NCBI RefSeq assembly: GCF_003667505.1
Contig: NZ_RCVJ01000198.1
Coordinates: forward strand, 1-64,000
DNA length: 64,000 nt
Source of the DNA: Micromonospora sp. BL4
GTDB lineage: Bacteria; Actinomycetota; Actinomycetes; Mycobacteriales; Micromonosporaceae
Direction of reading: 5' to 3'
A program made the translations under genes and the position numbers. Numbering within the stretch: position 1 is the stretch's first letter; each line of letters starts with the position of its first letter. The notes under the pieces were generated by a model. It was not told the DNA's origin. It searched no databases and worked only from the letters and a program-made list of their open reading frames with translations. Below, piece after piece: positions 44,075 through 51,808 of this stretch.

Positions 44075-44569
44075 ATGGGACTTCAGCTACCGGGTGAGCT
44101 GGTCACCGCCCTCGGTTGGATCGGCTTCTCCTGGCCGGAGGGCGACGAGGAGAAGCTGTTCGAGATGGGGCAGGCCTGGATCAGTTTCGCCGGAACGGTC
44201 GGCGACGCCTCCGGCGAGGCTGGGGCGGCCGCTGCGGCGGTCATGTCGCAGCAGAGCGGCGAGGCGATGCAGGCGTTCGCCCAGTGGTGGGCGAAACCGG
44301 AGAGCGGGCCGGGCACCTTGCCGGACTACGCGCAGGCGGCGATGCTTGTCGGCACCGGCCTGATCATCTGCGCCGGGATCGTGCTCGCGTTGAAGATTTC
44401 GATGATCGTGCAGCTGGCCATCTTCGCGTTCCAGGTGGCGCAAGCCATCGCAACCGCAGTCGTCACCTTCGGCGCGTCGCTGGCGGAGATCCCGATTTTC
44501 CAGTTGATCACGCGGGAGATCGTCGGTCTGCTGATCGACCAGGTGATCACGGAGCTGATCAGTGGCTAG
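44075..44569 (+). CDS. WXG100-like N-terminal carrier/membrane protein of a polymorphic toxin, without its toxin domain
   Basis: 164 residues from ATG 44075, three bases after the previous stop. The N-terminal half (WPEGDEEKLFEMGQAWISFA, SQQSGEAMQAFAQWW) resembles the N-terminal part of actinobacterial ESX polymorphic toxins. It is followed by a hydrophobic region (AAMLVGTGLIICAGIVLALK) and ends FQLITREIVGLLIDQVITEL. In relatives this runs straight into a long toxin-bearing protein. Here it stops, and the toxin starts in another frame eight bases before the stop. So the toxin is split into two genes. Confidence 0.75.
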   Translation: MGLQLPGELVTALGWIGFSWPEGDEEKLFEMGQAWISFAGTVGDASGEAGAAAAAVMSQQSGEAMQAFAQWWAKPESGPGTLPDYAQAAMLVGTGLIICAGIVLALKISMIVQLAIFAFQVAQAIATAVVTFGASLAEIPIFQLITREIVGLLIDQVITELISG

Positions 44570-45110
44570 CCGGAGCCGGAAGCGTGGTGGCGCGGCCAAG
44601 CCGAATGAGGGCAACCTCGTCGGCGCGGCGGTGAAGAAGGCCTCCGCGCCCCCGGTGCGGCGCAACAATGATCTGCCCGAGGTCACCATCCGGGTCCAGC
44701 GCAAGAGCACGCACCACCGCACCGACTTCGACCGCAAGATGGCCGCCCTGAAGCGGCTGAGTGATCAGGGCAAGTTGTTCAAGCAGGCGAACCCGGTGGC
44801 GCGCGACAGCAGCATCACCGGCGGTTTCAAGGACCGGATCATCCGGAAGATCCACAACAAGTACGTCAAGAACAACAAGGGCAGCGACGCGCAGAAGGCC
44901 AGAGACAAGGCAGCGGCCGAGCGGATGGAGCAACGGGTACGCGACCAGAACCCCGATCATGTCTGGGAGCTGCAACTTGGCGGTCCTGACGAGGTCAGTA
45001 ACCTGAAGTTGATGGACGCCGTTACCAACCAGGACATCGGCACCCAGATCCGGGTGGAGATCATGAACCTGCCGGACGGCACGCCGATCCGAATAGAGGT
45101 AGTGGATTGA
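44562..45110 (+). CDS. Putative HNH/His-Me-finger nuclease toxin
   Basis: 182 residues from GTG 44562 (GGAG seven bases upstream), overlapping the carrier gene by 8 bases. The N-terminal 50 residues are basic and disordered. The C-terminal domain reads RVRDQNPDHVWELQLGGPDE then VSNLKLMDAVTNQ. This is the D-H-x(4)-L-x-L-G-G-x-D-x(3)-N-L core of HNH/treble-clef nucleases. The final His of classical HNH is not obvious. It is likely an ESX-delivered DNase or RNase acting in competitor cells. The stop overlaps the next start by ATTGA. Confidence 0.7.
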   Translation: MASRSRKRGGAAKPNEGNLVGAAVKKASAPPVRRNNDLPEVTIRVQRKSTHHRTDFDRKMAALKRLSDQGKLFKQANPVARDSSITGGFKDRIIRKIHNKYVKNNKGSDAQKARDKAAAERMEQRVRDQNPDHVWELQLGGPDEVSNLKLMDAVTNQDIGTQIRVEIMNLPDGTPIRIEVVD

Positions 45111-45640
45111 ACCCCGATCTGCGGGAACTCATCGAGGAGCTGCGCGTCGATCTGCTGGCGGACGAGGACAACACCGTCAGCTGGGGAAAGATCAGCGCGG
45201 GCGCTCCGGCCGACACGATCCCGGCGGAGGTCCCGCAGCCGGTCCGCGAGCTGATGGAGGTCGCCGAGAGTATCGCGGCCGGCGCGTTCTACCTGCCTGG
45301 CATCTCCTCCTCACCCCGTATGCAGGCCGGCCTGGACATCATGCCGGAATACACCGGCGTCGCCGCCGAGCCCGACGAGTGGTACTACTTCGGGCGCCTG
45401 AAGGAAGAGCCACTGCTGCTGCGGCGTGACTCCGGCGCGGTCTGGTACTTCCCGGAGGTCAGCACCGACGAGTGGTTCATCCGCGAGGCTTTCCAGCAGA
45501 TCGCCCCAGACCTAGACTCGTTCCTCGCCTACTACGTGTTCGGCGCGGGCTACGCCGAGATCGGCTATGACGATGACGACTGGTGGCGGTTCCTTGAGGA
45601 GCAGGACCTGACCTCCCCCGGCGAGCAGGAGGACGAATGA
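45107..45640 (+). CDS. SUKH-superfamily immunity protein
   Basis: 177 residues. WYYFGRLKEEPLLLRRDSGA then VWYFPEVSTDEWFIREAFQQ and LDSFLAYYVFGAGYAEIGY give the beta-strand/helix pattern of SUKH (SMI1/KNR4-like) immunity proteins. It is acidic, unlike the basic toxin. It starts at TTG 45107, overlapping the toxin stop, so the two are co-translated. It presumably binds and neutralises the toxin inside the producer. Confidence 0.7.
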   Translation: MNPDLRELIEELRVDLLADEDNTVSWGKISAGAPADTIPAEVPQPVRELMEVAESIAAGAFYLPGISSSPRMQAGLDIMPEYTGVAAEPDEWYYFGRLKEEPLLLRRDSGAVWYFPEVSTDEWFIREAFQQIAPDLDSFLAYYVFGAGYAEIGYDDDDWWRFLEEQDLTSPGEQEDE

Positions 45641-46167
45641 GCGTGTCGCTGGCCGAACTCACCGCGCTCTGGGGCCCGGACGGCGTGATCGAGGTGCCGA
45701 CCGACCTGCTCGGCGACGTGCTCGCACCGGGGGTCCTGCCGGCCGGTGCCGCCCTCCCGGTCGAGGTGCCGATCCTGTTCACCGCGGACGTCACCGCCCC
45801 GGGCATGACGCCGTTCGGCAAGCTGAAGATCGAGATTGGCGACGAGGGCCCGCGGATGTACGTCATCCTCGGCAGCTCGCCCGATGACGCCCAGATGCTC
45901 TTCATCCTTGACTCGCAGAACGGCTCGGTCATCCTGCTGGACCTCGCGACGCCGAACTTCGAGCACGTCAACGCCTCGTTTGCTGCGTTCGTCGAGTTCC
46001 TCTACAAGCTCGGGCAGCTTATCGACACCGACCCGGGCGGCAGGGCCCGCGCCCAGCTCGCCGCCGCCATCCGCGCCGAGCTGACGCGGGTCGACCCGTC
46101 CGCATTCACCGATCCAGAATCGTGGTGGAGCATCGCCTTCGACCAGCTCGAGTCCACCGCCGCCTGA
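45637..46167 (+). CDS. SUKH-4-like immunity protein
   Basis: 176 residues from ATG 45637, overlapping the previous stop. ADVTAPGMTPFGKLKIEIGD, QNGSVILLDLATPNFEHVNA, SFAAFVEFLYKLGQLI and SWWSIAFDQLES form the SUKH-4-type fold, in which the F-x-x-F-V-x-F-L helix is typical. It is a second immunity or orphan defence protein. Whether it protects against the adjacent toxin or another is unknown. Confidence 0.7.
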   Translation: MSVSLAELTALWGPDGVIEVPTDLLGDVLAPGVLPAGAALPVEVPILFTADVTAPGMTPFGKLKIEIGDEGPRMYVILGSSPDDAQMLFILDSQNGSVILLDLATPNFEHVNASFAAFVEFLYKLGQLIDTDPGGRARAQLAAAIRAELTRVDPSAFTDPESWWSIAFDQLESTAA

Positions 46168-46270
46168 CGCACCGAACGCGCGACCGTCAGCGTACGAGCT
46201 CAGCGACGAACGAGCGGCGCTGAAGTACGTGCCGGACGGCGGCCTCACCAATATCCCGAACGGGTAGCGC

Positions 46271-46320
46271 CGATCGGGCCGGCAGACCTCCGGTCAAACG
46301 CAAATCTGCCGGCCCGATCG
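46271..46320. terminator. Strong terminator of the toxin/immunity operon
   Basis: A perfect 16-bp stem (CGATCGGGCCGGCAGA and its complement) with an 18-nt loop lies 104 bases after the last immunity gene, before the convergent argS. Confidence 0.75.
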
Positions 46321-46334
46321 CTTACGCGCGAGCC

Positions 46335-46394
46335 CCGGCCGCCGGAGGCCGGGTCCGGGTCGTAGGGCCGGAGGCCCTGCCCGCCGGAGGCAGG
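46335..46394. repeat. Three linked GCCGGAGGC hairpins, two mutually exclusive
   Basis: Three consecutive short hairpins share a CGGA/GGA apex: CCGGCC-GCCGGA-GGCCGG (46335-46352), AGGGCC-GGA-GGCCCT (46364-46378) and CCTGCC-CGCCGGA-GGCAGG (46376-46394). The last two share CCT, so only one can form at a time. They may simply be terminator-like structures for the converging genes. Confidence 0.5.
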
Positions 46395-46646
46395 ATTCGG
46401 CGGGCCGCGCCGCGTTCCTCGCCCAGTCAGACCCCGCCAGAGGTGGAGGCGCTGATCTGTGAGCTGGCCTCGGCCGGCGGCGCCTCAATCTCCCTCTCCG
46501 ACTCTTCACCAGCAGTCCGCAAAGCCTGCCCGTAGTGGCCCCTCGATTTCCCGGATGGAGGCGATGCGTGGCATGACGGGCTGCCCGTGTCGGCACCAGC
46601 GTCGTGCAGGGTGACCCGACTGGCCCGATCAGCCATCTGACTTCTG
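46395..46646. other. Convergent intergenic region
   Basis: No gene is seen between the toxin cassette and argS apart from the hairpins listed. Confidence 0.4.
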
Positions 46647-48365
46647 TTACATCCTGTCGGGGGTCCGGATGCCGAGCAGGTACAGCCCCTGCCGGAGCAC
46701 CCGGGCGGTCACGTCGCAGAGCAGCAGCCGACTGTCCCGGACCGGTCCGTCGGCTCGGAGCACCGGGCACCGCTCGTAGAACGCGCTGAACGCGGCGGCC
46801 AGCCGGTACAGGTGCCCAGCCAGGTGATGGAACTCCAGGCTGTCCGCCACCGAGACGACCACCGCACCGAATCCGACCAGTTCGAACGCGAGGGCCCGCT
46901 CGGCCGGCTCGGTCAACCGGATCACCGCCTCCGGTCGGGCCGCCACGCCCGCCCGCCGGAAAATCGACCGGATCCTGGAGTACGCGTACTGGAGGTAGGG
47001 GGCGGTGTTGCCATCCAGCGACAGCATCCGCTCCCAGTCGAGCACGTAGTCCCGATGCCGGTCGCTGGACAGGTCGGCGTACTTGACCGCGCCGATGCCG
47101 ACCGCCCGGCCCACCTCGGCCGCCTCCACCTGACCCAGCTCCGCGTTCCGCTCCCGGGCCAGCAAAGTGGCCCGGGCGATCGCCTCCTCTAGCAGCCCGA
47201 CCAGCTTCACCGACCCACCGGCCCGGCTGCGCAGCATCCGCCCGTCGGACCCGAGGATCGACCCGAAGCCGACGTGCTCGGCCCGCGCCGGCGCGGGCAG
47301 CCAACCGGCCTGCGCCGCCACCGCGTACACCATCTCAAAGTGCCGCCGCTGCGGCAGCCCGACCAGATAGAGCAGCCGGGTCGCGCCCAGCGTCCCGGTC
47401 CGGTGCCGGATCGCCGCCAGGTCGGTCGCCGCGTACCCGTACCCGCCGTCGGACTTGCGCACGATCAGCGGCAGCGGTTCCCCGTCTCGCCCAGCCTGGC
47501 CGGGCGGGAAGACGCAGGCGGCACCGTTGCTGGAGCGGAGCAGCCCCAGCCGGTCCAGGTCCTCGACCACCGGGGTGAGCAGGTCGTTGTAGCTGCTCTC
47601 ACCGTGGAAGTCCCGCTCGGTCAGCGTCACGTCGAGCAGCTCGTACACCGTCAGGAAGTGGCGTGCGGACTGCTGCACCAGCATCCGCCACAACCGTCGC
47701 GTCGCCGCGTCGCCGCCCTGCAATGCGACCACCCGCCGCCGGGACCGCTCCCGGAACGCCTCGTCGGCGTCGAACTTCACCCGAGCTGCCTTGTAGAACG
47801 AGTCCAGGTCCCCCATCGGCAGCTCCTGCGCCGCCTCCGCCTCGCCCAGGTCGACCAGGTGCTCGATCAGCATGCCGAACGGCGTACCCCAGTCACCCAC
47901 GTGGTTGGCCCGCAGCACCCGGTGCCCCAGCCACTGCAACAGCCGGGCTGCCGCGTCACCGATCACCGTCGAGCGCAGGTGCCCGACGTGCATCTCCTTC
48001 GCCACGTTCGGCGCCGAGTAGTCCACCACCACCGTCTCCGGCTCGGCAACCACCGGCACCCCGAGCCGCGCGTCGGCGGCCAGTGCCGAGACCAATCCGG
48101 CCAGGGCGTCGTCGGCGACGGTCAGGTTGAGAAAGCCCGGACCGGACACCTCCGCCACACTGCATACGTCGGCCAGGTCCGCACGGTCCAGCACGTCGGC
48201 AGCGATCACGCGCGGCGGCCGGCCCAGCCGCCGGGCCAACGCCAGCGCCGCGTCGGACTGGAAGTCCGTGCGCGCCGAGCGCCGCACGAGCGGGTCCACC
48301 GGCCCGCCGGCCACCGTCGCGAACGCCGGCGCCAGCCGGTCGGTCAGCAGCTTCTCCAGATCCAT
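46647..48365 (-). CDS. argS: Arginyl-tRNA synthetase
   Basis: 572 residues from ATG 48365; the open frame extends back to 48626 without family similarity. It is a class I synthetase: SAPNVAKEMHVGHLRST holds the HIGH-type HVGH motif, and GRMLRSRAGGSVKLVGLLEE stands at the KMSKS-like place. The C-terminal DALR anticodon-binding domain contains APYLQYAYSRIRSIFRRAG. The N-terminal Add-1-like domain (MDLEKLLTDRLAPAFATVAG) recognises the tRNA-Arg elbow. It charges tRNA-Arg. Actinomycetes may carry a second ArgS; this one stands alone, not with lysA or thrA genes. Confidence 0.95.
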   Translation of the reverse strand: MDLEKLLTDRLAPAFATVAGGPVDPLVRRSARTDFQSDAALALARRLGRPPRVIAADVLDRADLADVCSVAEVSGPGFLNLTVADDALAGLVSALAADARLGVPVVAEPETVVVDYSAPNVAKEMHVGHLRSTVIGDAAARLLQWLGHRVLRANHVGDWGTPFGMLIEHLVDLGEAEAAQELPMGDLDSFYKAARVKFDADEAFRERSRRRVVALQGGDAATRRLWRMLVQQSARHFLTVYELLDVTLTERDFHGESSYNDLLTPVVEDLDRLGLLRSSNGAACVFPPGQAGRDGEPLPLIVRKSDGGYGYAATDLAAIRHRTGTLGATRLLYLVGLPQRRHFEMVYAVAAQAGWLPAPARAEHVGFGSILGSDGRMLRSRAGGSVKLVGLLEEAIARATLLARERNAELGQVEAAEVGRAVGIGAVKYADLSSDRHRDYVLDWERMLSLDGNTAPYLQYAYSRIRSIFRRAGVAARPEAVIRLTEPAERALAFELVGFGAVVVSVADSLEFHHLAGHLYRLAAAFSAFYERCPVLRADGPVRDSRLLLCDVTARVLRQGLYLLGIRTPDRM

Positions 48366-48443
48366 GGGTACGCCGATCTCGCTCGGATCCGCCGCGCGGA
48401 TCACCGGAAGGGGGATGCGGGCGGACCGAGGACGATCGAGGAT

Positions 48444-48467
48444 GACCGGCGGCTCGATCCGCCGGTC
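48444..48467 (-). promoter_or_regulatory. Hairpin in the argS leader, after two Arg codons
   Basis: A 9-bp stem GACCGGCGG and CCGCCGGTC with a 6-nt loop lies about 80-100 bases upstream of the argS ATG. In the upstream-extended argS frame it begins with CGG CGG, two Arg codons. That could fit a leader-peptide attenuation device, but no start-stop leader is clear. Confidence 0.3.
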
Positions 48468-48632
48468 GCAGAGAAGAAGACTCAGCGCAGACGGTCGCGG
48501 GACCGCCGGCGTCGCAGCGCGCCGAACAGGACGTCGAAGGACGTCGTCGGGTACGCGTGCGAGCTGGTCATGGCAGCAACCTAACCGGCCAGGCAGGGCT
48601 ACGCAACGCCCTTCTTCCGCGAACACCCACGA

Positions 48633-48978
48633 TCATTGGGGGTCCAGTGGGGGGCATCGTCTATCTGGTCGAAGGTATCCGGGGCCTGGACGGGGTGTCG
48701 ACAGTGGCGAGCCGGTCAACAGCTCGGAGTGCAGCGCGCAGAGCGCTGAGACCGTTGTCAGGATCGTCAGGGCCATCCAGGGCAAACCAACGCACGTGGG
48801 CAGCGTTGACGCCCTCAGTGGCGCCGTACAACTGCCCGTCAAATCCGCACAAGGCGCACTGACGATCCCATGCCCACGTGATCAAATGGCGCCAATTCGA
48901 ATCCCTCCGTCGTCTGGCAGCTCCCGCAAGATCGGACATGGGGTCGACGGCATGGAGCACCCCGGGGCTCTGGCACAC
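48633..48978 (-). pseudogene. Frameshifted HNH endonuclease remnant
   Basis: The minus strand has RRDSNWRHLITWAWDRQCAL then CGFDGQLYGATEGVNAAHVR and WFALDGPDDPDNGL. This is the family of restriction-type HNH endonucleases (AWDRQCAxCGxD...AAHVRW...NGLxLCxLHH). Near 48747-48755 the frame breaks. In the next frame the homologous ALCALHSELLT continues to the stop at 48633. The N-terminal domain of intact relatives is also missing. The gene is non-functional, or a sequencing frameshift. Confidence 0.75.
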
Positions 48979-49336
48979 ATCTTGTGAGTCGCGCTCGCCG
49001 GTGATTTGGGTTGGGTGCCGAGGTGGAGATCATCGTGGCGTTGCTTCCGCCTCTGGTAACCCAGGCCGGGTCGCCATGGCCGCATGAGCCGGCACCGAGA
49101 TGGCGGAACCGCTCAGTGAGGCGGTAGGAGCTGAGGGGCCCCTGCCGTCACATCGGACGCCGCCAAGTCCGGGCGGCCCGAGTCCGCCGCCAGCACCGAG
49201 TCGGCAACGCCGCCCACATTTGCGACCCAACAATGGCGACCAGTCACATCGAGGTTCGTCTACTCATTCTGTACCGTCAGTCTCCATCACTGCGAATGGA
49301 CCGGCATGCAACCGAGCCCTTGGTTAGGACCGCCCA
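48979..49336. other. Gene-free stretch upstream of the alginate lyase
   Basis: No gene seen. The end near 49260-49336 should hold the lyase promoter. No CebR-like box is present. Confidence 0.4.
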
Positions 49337-50488
49337 ATGCGACGAACTGTCATCATCGCCATGCCCATCGCCCTACTTGTCGCCACGCTGATCGGGGTGC
49401 CAGCCGCCCATGCCGTCAGCACGCTTCCCGTCGCGGCTGTAACGGCCAGCGGTCACGACGGCAACGTGCCGGCGAACGCTCTCGACGGCAGCCTCTCGAC
49501 TCGCTGGTCCGCCGAGGGCGACGGCTCATGGATCCGCTTCGACCTCGGTTCCAGCATGCAGGTCGGCTCTGTTGGCGTCGCCTGGCACCAGGGCGACACC
49601 CGCCGGAGCACCTTCCAGGTACAAACCTCAACCGATGCCAGCTCATGGACCACCGCCGTCTCCCAGCGGGAGAGCAGCGGCACCACCCTCCAACTTGAGA
49701 CGTACGACTTCAGCGACCGCGCCGCACGCTACGTACGAATCCTCGGCTACGGCAACACCACCAACGACTGGAACAGCGTCACCGAGGCACGCGTCTACGG
49801 CCCGGATGGCGGCAGCGGCACCTGCACCGTGCCCGCCGACGTGCTCAACCTGACCAACTGGAAGATCACCCTGCCGAGCGGAGCCTCGGAAAGCCCCACC
49901 GAGGTAAAGCAGCCCGCACTGGACGCCTTCCAGGTGTCCCCCTGGTTCGTCACCGCAGACTCGTGCCGCGCCGTCCAATTCCGCGCTCCCGTCAACGGCG
50001 TCACGACCAGCGGGTCGAGCTACCCACGCTCGGAACTGCGCGAGATGACCAACAACGGCGCCAGCAATGCCAGCTGGTCCTCCACTTCCGGTACCCACAC
50101 CCTGGTCGTCGACGGATCTTTTACCGCCCTGCCAGCCGGGAAGCCGCACGCCGTCATCGCACAGATCCACGACGGCGACGATGACGTGACCGTCTTCCGC
50201 CTCGAGGGCTCGAACCTGTACGTCACCAACGGTGACACCACCCACCACAAGCTGGTCACCAGCACCTACCAGCTCGGCACTCGATTCCAGGCCAAGTTCG
50301 TGGTCAGCGGTGGTCAGGTCCGCGCCTACTACAACAACACCCTGCAGACCACCATCAACAGAAGCTTCTCCGGTGCCTACTTCAAAGCCGGCGCGTACAC
50401 CCAGGCCAACTGCACCAACTCCTCACCCTGCAGCAGCAACAACTACAGCCAGACACTGCTCTACAGCGTCACCGCAACCCACTCCTAA
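49337..50488 (+). CDS. Secreted alginate lyase: F5/8 type C (CBM32-like) + PL7
   Basis: 383 residues. A signal peptide ends at AHA. An F5/8 type C (discoidin/CBM32-like) domain (NALDGSLSTRWSAEGDGSWI, DSVTEARVYG-type end) covers about 30-155. The PL7 domain begins LTNWKITLPSGASESPTEVK. It has the three PL7 signatures in order: SYPRSELREM (about residue 230), IAQIHDGDD (about 275) and YFKAGAYTQANCTN (about 348). The QIH form in the second motif is usually linked to action on guluronate-containing blocks. It cleaves alginate by beta-elimination outside the cell. Confidence 0.93.
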   Translation: MRRTVIIAMPIALLVATLIGVPAAHAVSTLPVAAVTASGHDGNVPANALDGSLSTRWSAEGDGSWIRFDLGSSMQVGSVGVAWHQGDTRRSTFQVQTSTDASSWTTAVSQRESSGTTLQLETYDFSDRAARYVRILGYGNTTNDWNSVTEARVYGPDGGSGTCTVPADVLNLTNWKITLPSGASESPTEVKQPALDAFQVSPWFVTADSCRAVQFRAPVNGVTTSGSSYPRSELREMTNNGASNASWSSTSGTHTLVVDGSFTALPAGKPHAVIAQIHDGDDDVTVFRLEGSNLYVTNGDTTHHKLVTSTYQLGTRFQAKFVVSGGQVRAYYNNTLQTTINRSFSGAYFKAGAYTQANCTNSSPCSSNNYSQTLLYSVTATHS

Positions 50489-50703
50489 CCACCGCGATCA
50501 TGACGTGGCGATTGCGCTGGACCATGGGAGCACCGAGACCGAGGATCAGTGACGATGGGACGGGCTGGCGCCTGATGTGTCGAAATCCTCTTGGCGGCGG
50601 CGTGCCGTGATCGTGGTTACAGGCGACTTCTGGTGGGAACTGTGAGGTCAGATCCGACCGGGTTCGAGCGGCGATGATCCCCGTGCCCGGCCGCGACGGA
50701 GAC

Positions 50704-50730
50704 GGGCCCTTGCCGATACGGCAGGGGCCC
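50704..50730. terminator. Hairpin terminator
   Basis: A 12-bp stem, GGGCCCTTGCCG at 50704-50715 and CGGCAGGGGCCC at 50719-50730, contains one T-G pair and has the 3-nt loop ATA. It lies about 215 bases after the alginate lyase stop. Confidence 0.6.
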
Positions 50731-50888
50731 TTCGTCGTTGCGGACAGGGCTGCAGGTCAGCTACCTACACAGCGCGTCGGTCTCTTCGGGCGGGCCCATG
50801 TTGGCCTATGCGACACGTGCACGAGGAGTCCGACATGTCGGAAGACATCAAGATTGTCTTGAGCATCGAGGTCCTGCTCGATGGTCCT

Positions 50889-50916
50889 CCGGGCTGCCGG
50901 CGCGCCGGCAGCCCGG
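50889..50916. repeat. 28-bp perfect palindrome
   Basis: The two 14-base halves, CCGGGCTGCCGGCG and its complement, join without a loop. It ends 22 bases before the ATG of the YdeI-like gene, in promoter position, so it could be an operator or a transcription-terminating cruciform. Confidence 0.7.
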
Positions 50917-50938
50917 CGAGTCGGGTTAGCCTGCCGTC

Positions 50939-51544
50939 ATGGCGAGCGCCGAACTGGATGAGTTGATCGTCGTGGACGCCGAGGCGCTGCGGACGTGGTT
51001 GTCGGCCAACCACGCTACGTCGCCCGGCATCTGGCTCGCTCTGACCAAGAAGGGCGGCACAGTCACGACGCTGACCTGGCAGCAGGCAGTCGACGAGGCC
51101 CTGTGCTTCGGCTGGATCGACGGGCAGGCCCGTAAACGGGATCCGGAGACCTCCTGGATCCGGTTCACCCCTCGCAGGCCCCGCAGTTCCTGGTCACAAC
51201 GCAATGTCTCCCACGTGGCCCGCTTGGAGGCGCAGGGGCGAATGCTGCCCCCAGGCCGCGCCGCGGTGGAAGCCGCGAAGTCGGACGGGCGGTGGGCGAA
51301 CGCCTACGCCCCGCCGTCCGAAGCCGAGGTACCGGCCGATCTGCTCGCCGCCATCGCCACCGACCCCGCCGCCCAGGCCATGTTCGACGTCCTCACCAAA
51401 ACCAACCGCTTTGCCCTCATCCACCGCCTCAATGCCCTCAAACGCGCGCAGACCCGCGAGCGGAAAATCGGCGAGTTCGTTGCCATGCTGGCCCGTCACG
51501 AGACGATCTACCCGCAGAAGGCCAGGCCCCCGAAATCGCCGTGA
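50939..51544 (+). CDS. YdeI/OmpD-associated-family protein
   Basis: 201 residues, no signal peptide. WLSANHATSPGIWLALTKKG, TWQQAVDEALCFGWIDGQAR, FTPRRPRSSWSQRNVSHVAR and the C-terminal ALKRAQTRERKIGEFVAML are the usual blocks of this family. The family is linked in enterobacteria to peptide-antibiotic resistance, but its biochemical role is unsettled. A large palindrome lies just upstream of the ATG. Confidence 0.85.
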   Translation: MASAELDELIVVDAEALRTWLSANHATSPGIWLALTKKGGTVTTLTWQQAVDEALCFGWIDGQARKRDPETSWIRFTPRRPRSSWSQRNVSHVARLEAQGRMLPPGRAAVEAAKSDGRWANAYAPPSEAEVPADLLAAIATDPAAQAMFDVLTKTNRFALIHRLNALKRAQTRERKIGEFVAMLARHETIYPQKARPPKSP

Positions 51545-51559
51545 TCGGCATCCTCATGA

Positions 51560-51700
51560 TCAAGTGCTGATCTGCCGTCGGCCGCGCGTCAGGTCGTGTT
51601 GCGGCATGCGCCAGTGGTCTGCTGCGGTGCGCCGGACGACCTGGATACCGGCGGTCGTGGTGATCACAGTGCCAGAGGCTGCCGGGTCAAGGGCGGCGAC
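51560..51700 (-). pseudogene. Possible decayed reading frame
   Basis: On the minus strand a frame reads LRVAALDPAASGTVITTTAG then IQVVRRTAADHWRMPQHDL, ending at TGA 51562-51560. It looks protein-like, but no start fits; the upstream extension LSAEELREL is in another frame. I do not recognise a family. It may be the 3' part of a frameshifted gene. Confidence 0.3.
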
Positions 51701-51808
51701 CCGTAGGGGGCGCCAACTCCCGCAGCTCCTCGGCACTCAGCGGCCCACCTGGATCGTGTGCCTATCGGTTTGGCCGCCCGGCCGGCAAACGGCTCATAGC
51801 CTGGCCTG

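Larger units (their letters stand above)
50489..50938. other. Gene-free stretch between the alginate lyase and the YdeI-like gene
   Basis: No protein gene is supported. It holds the hairpin at 50704-50730 and the large palindrome at 50889-50916, both listed separately. Confidence 0.4.

Noticed and set aside
48880-48920. tRNA-like GATTCGAATCCC box
   Set aside because: The TTCGAATCC match lies inside the HNH pseudogene, with no acceptor or anticodon arm around it.
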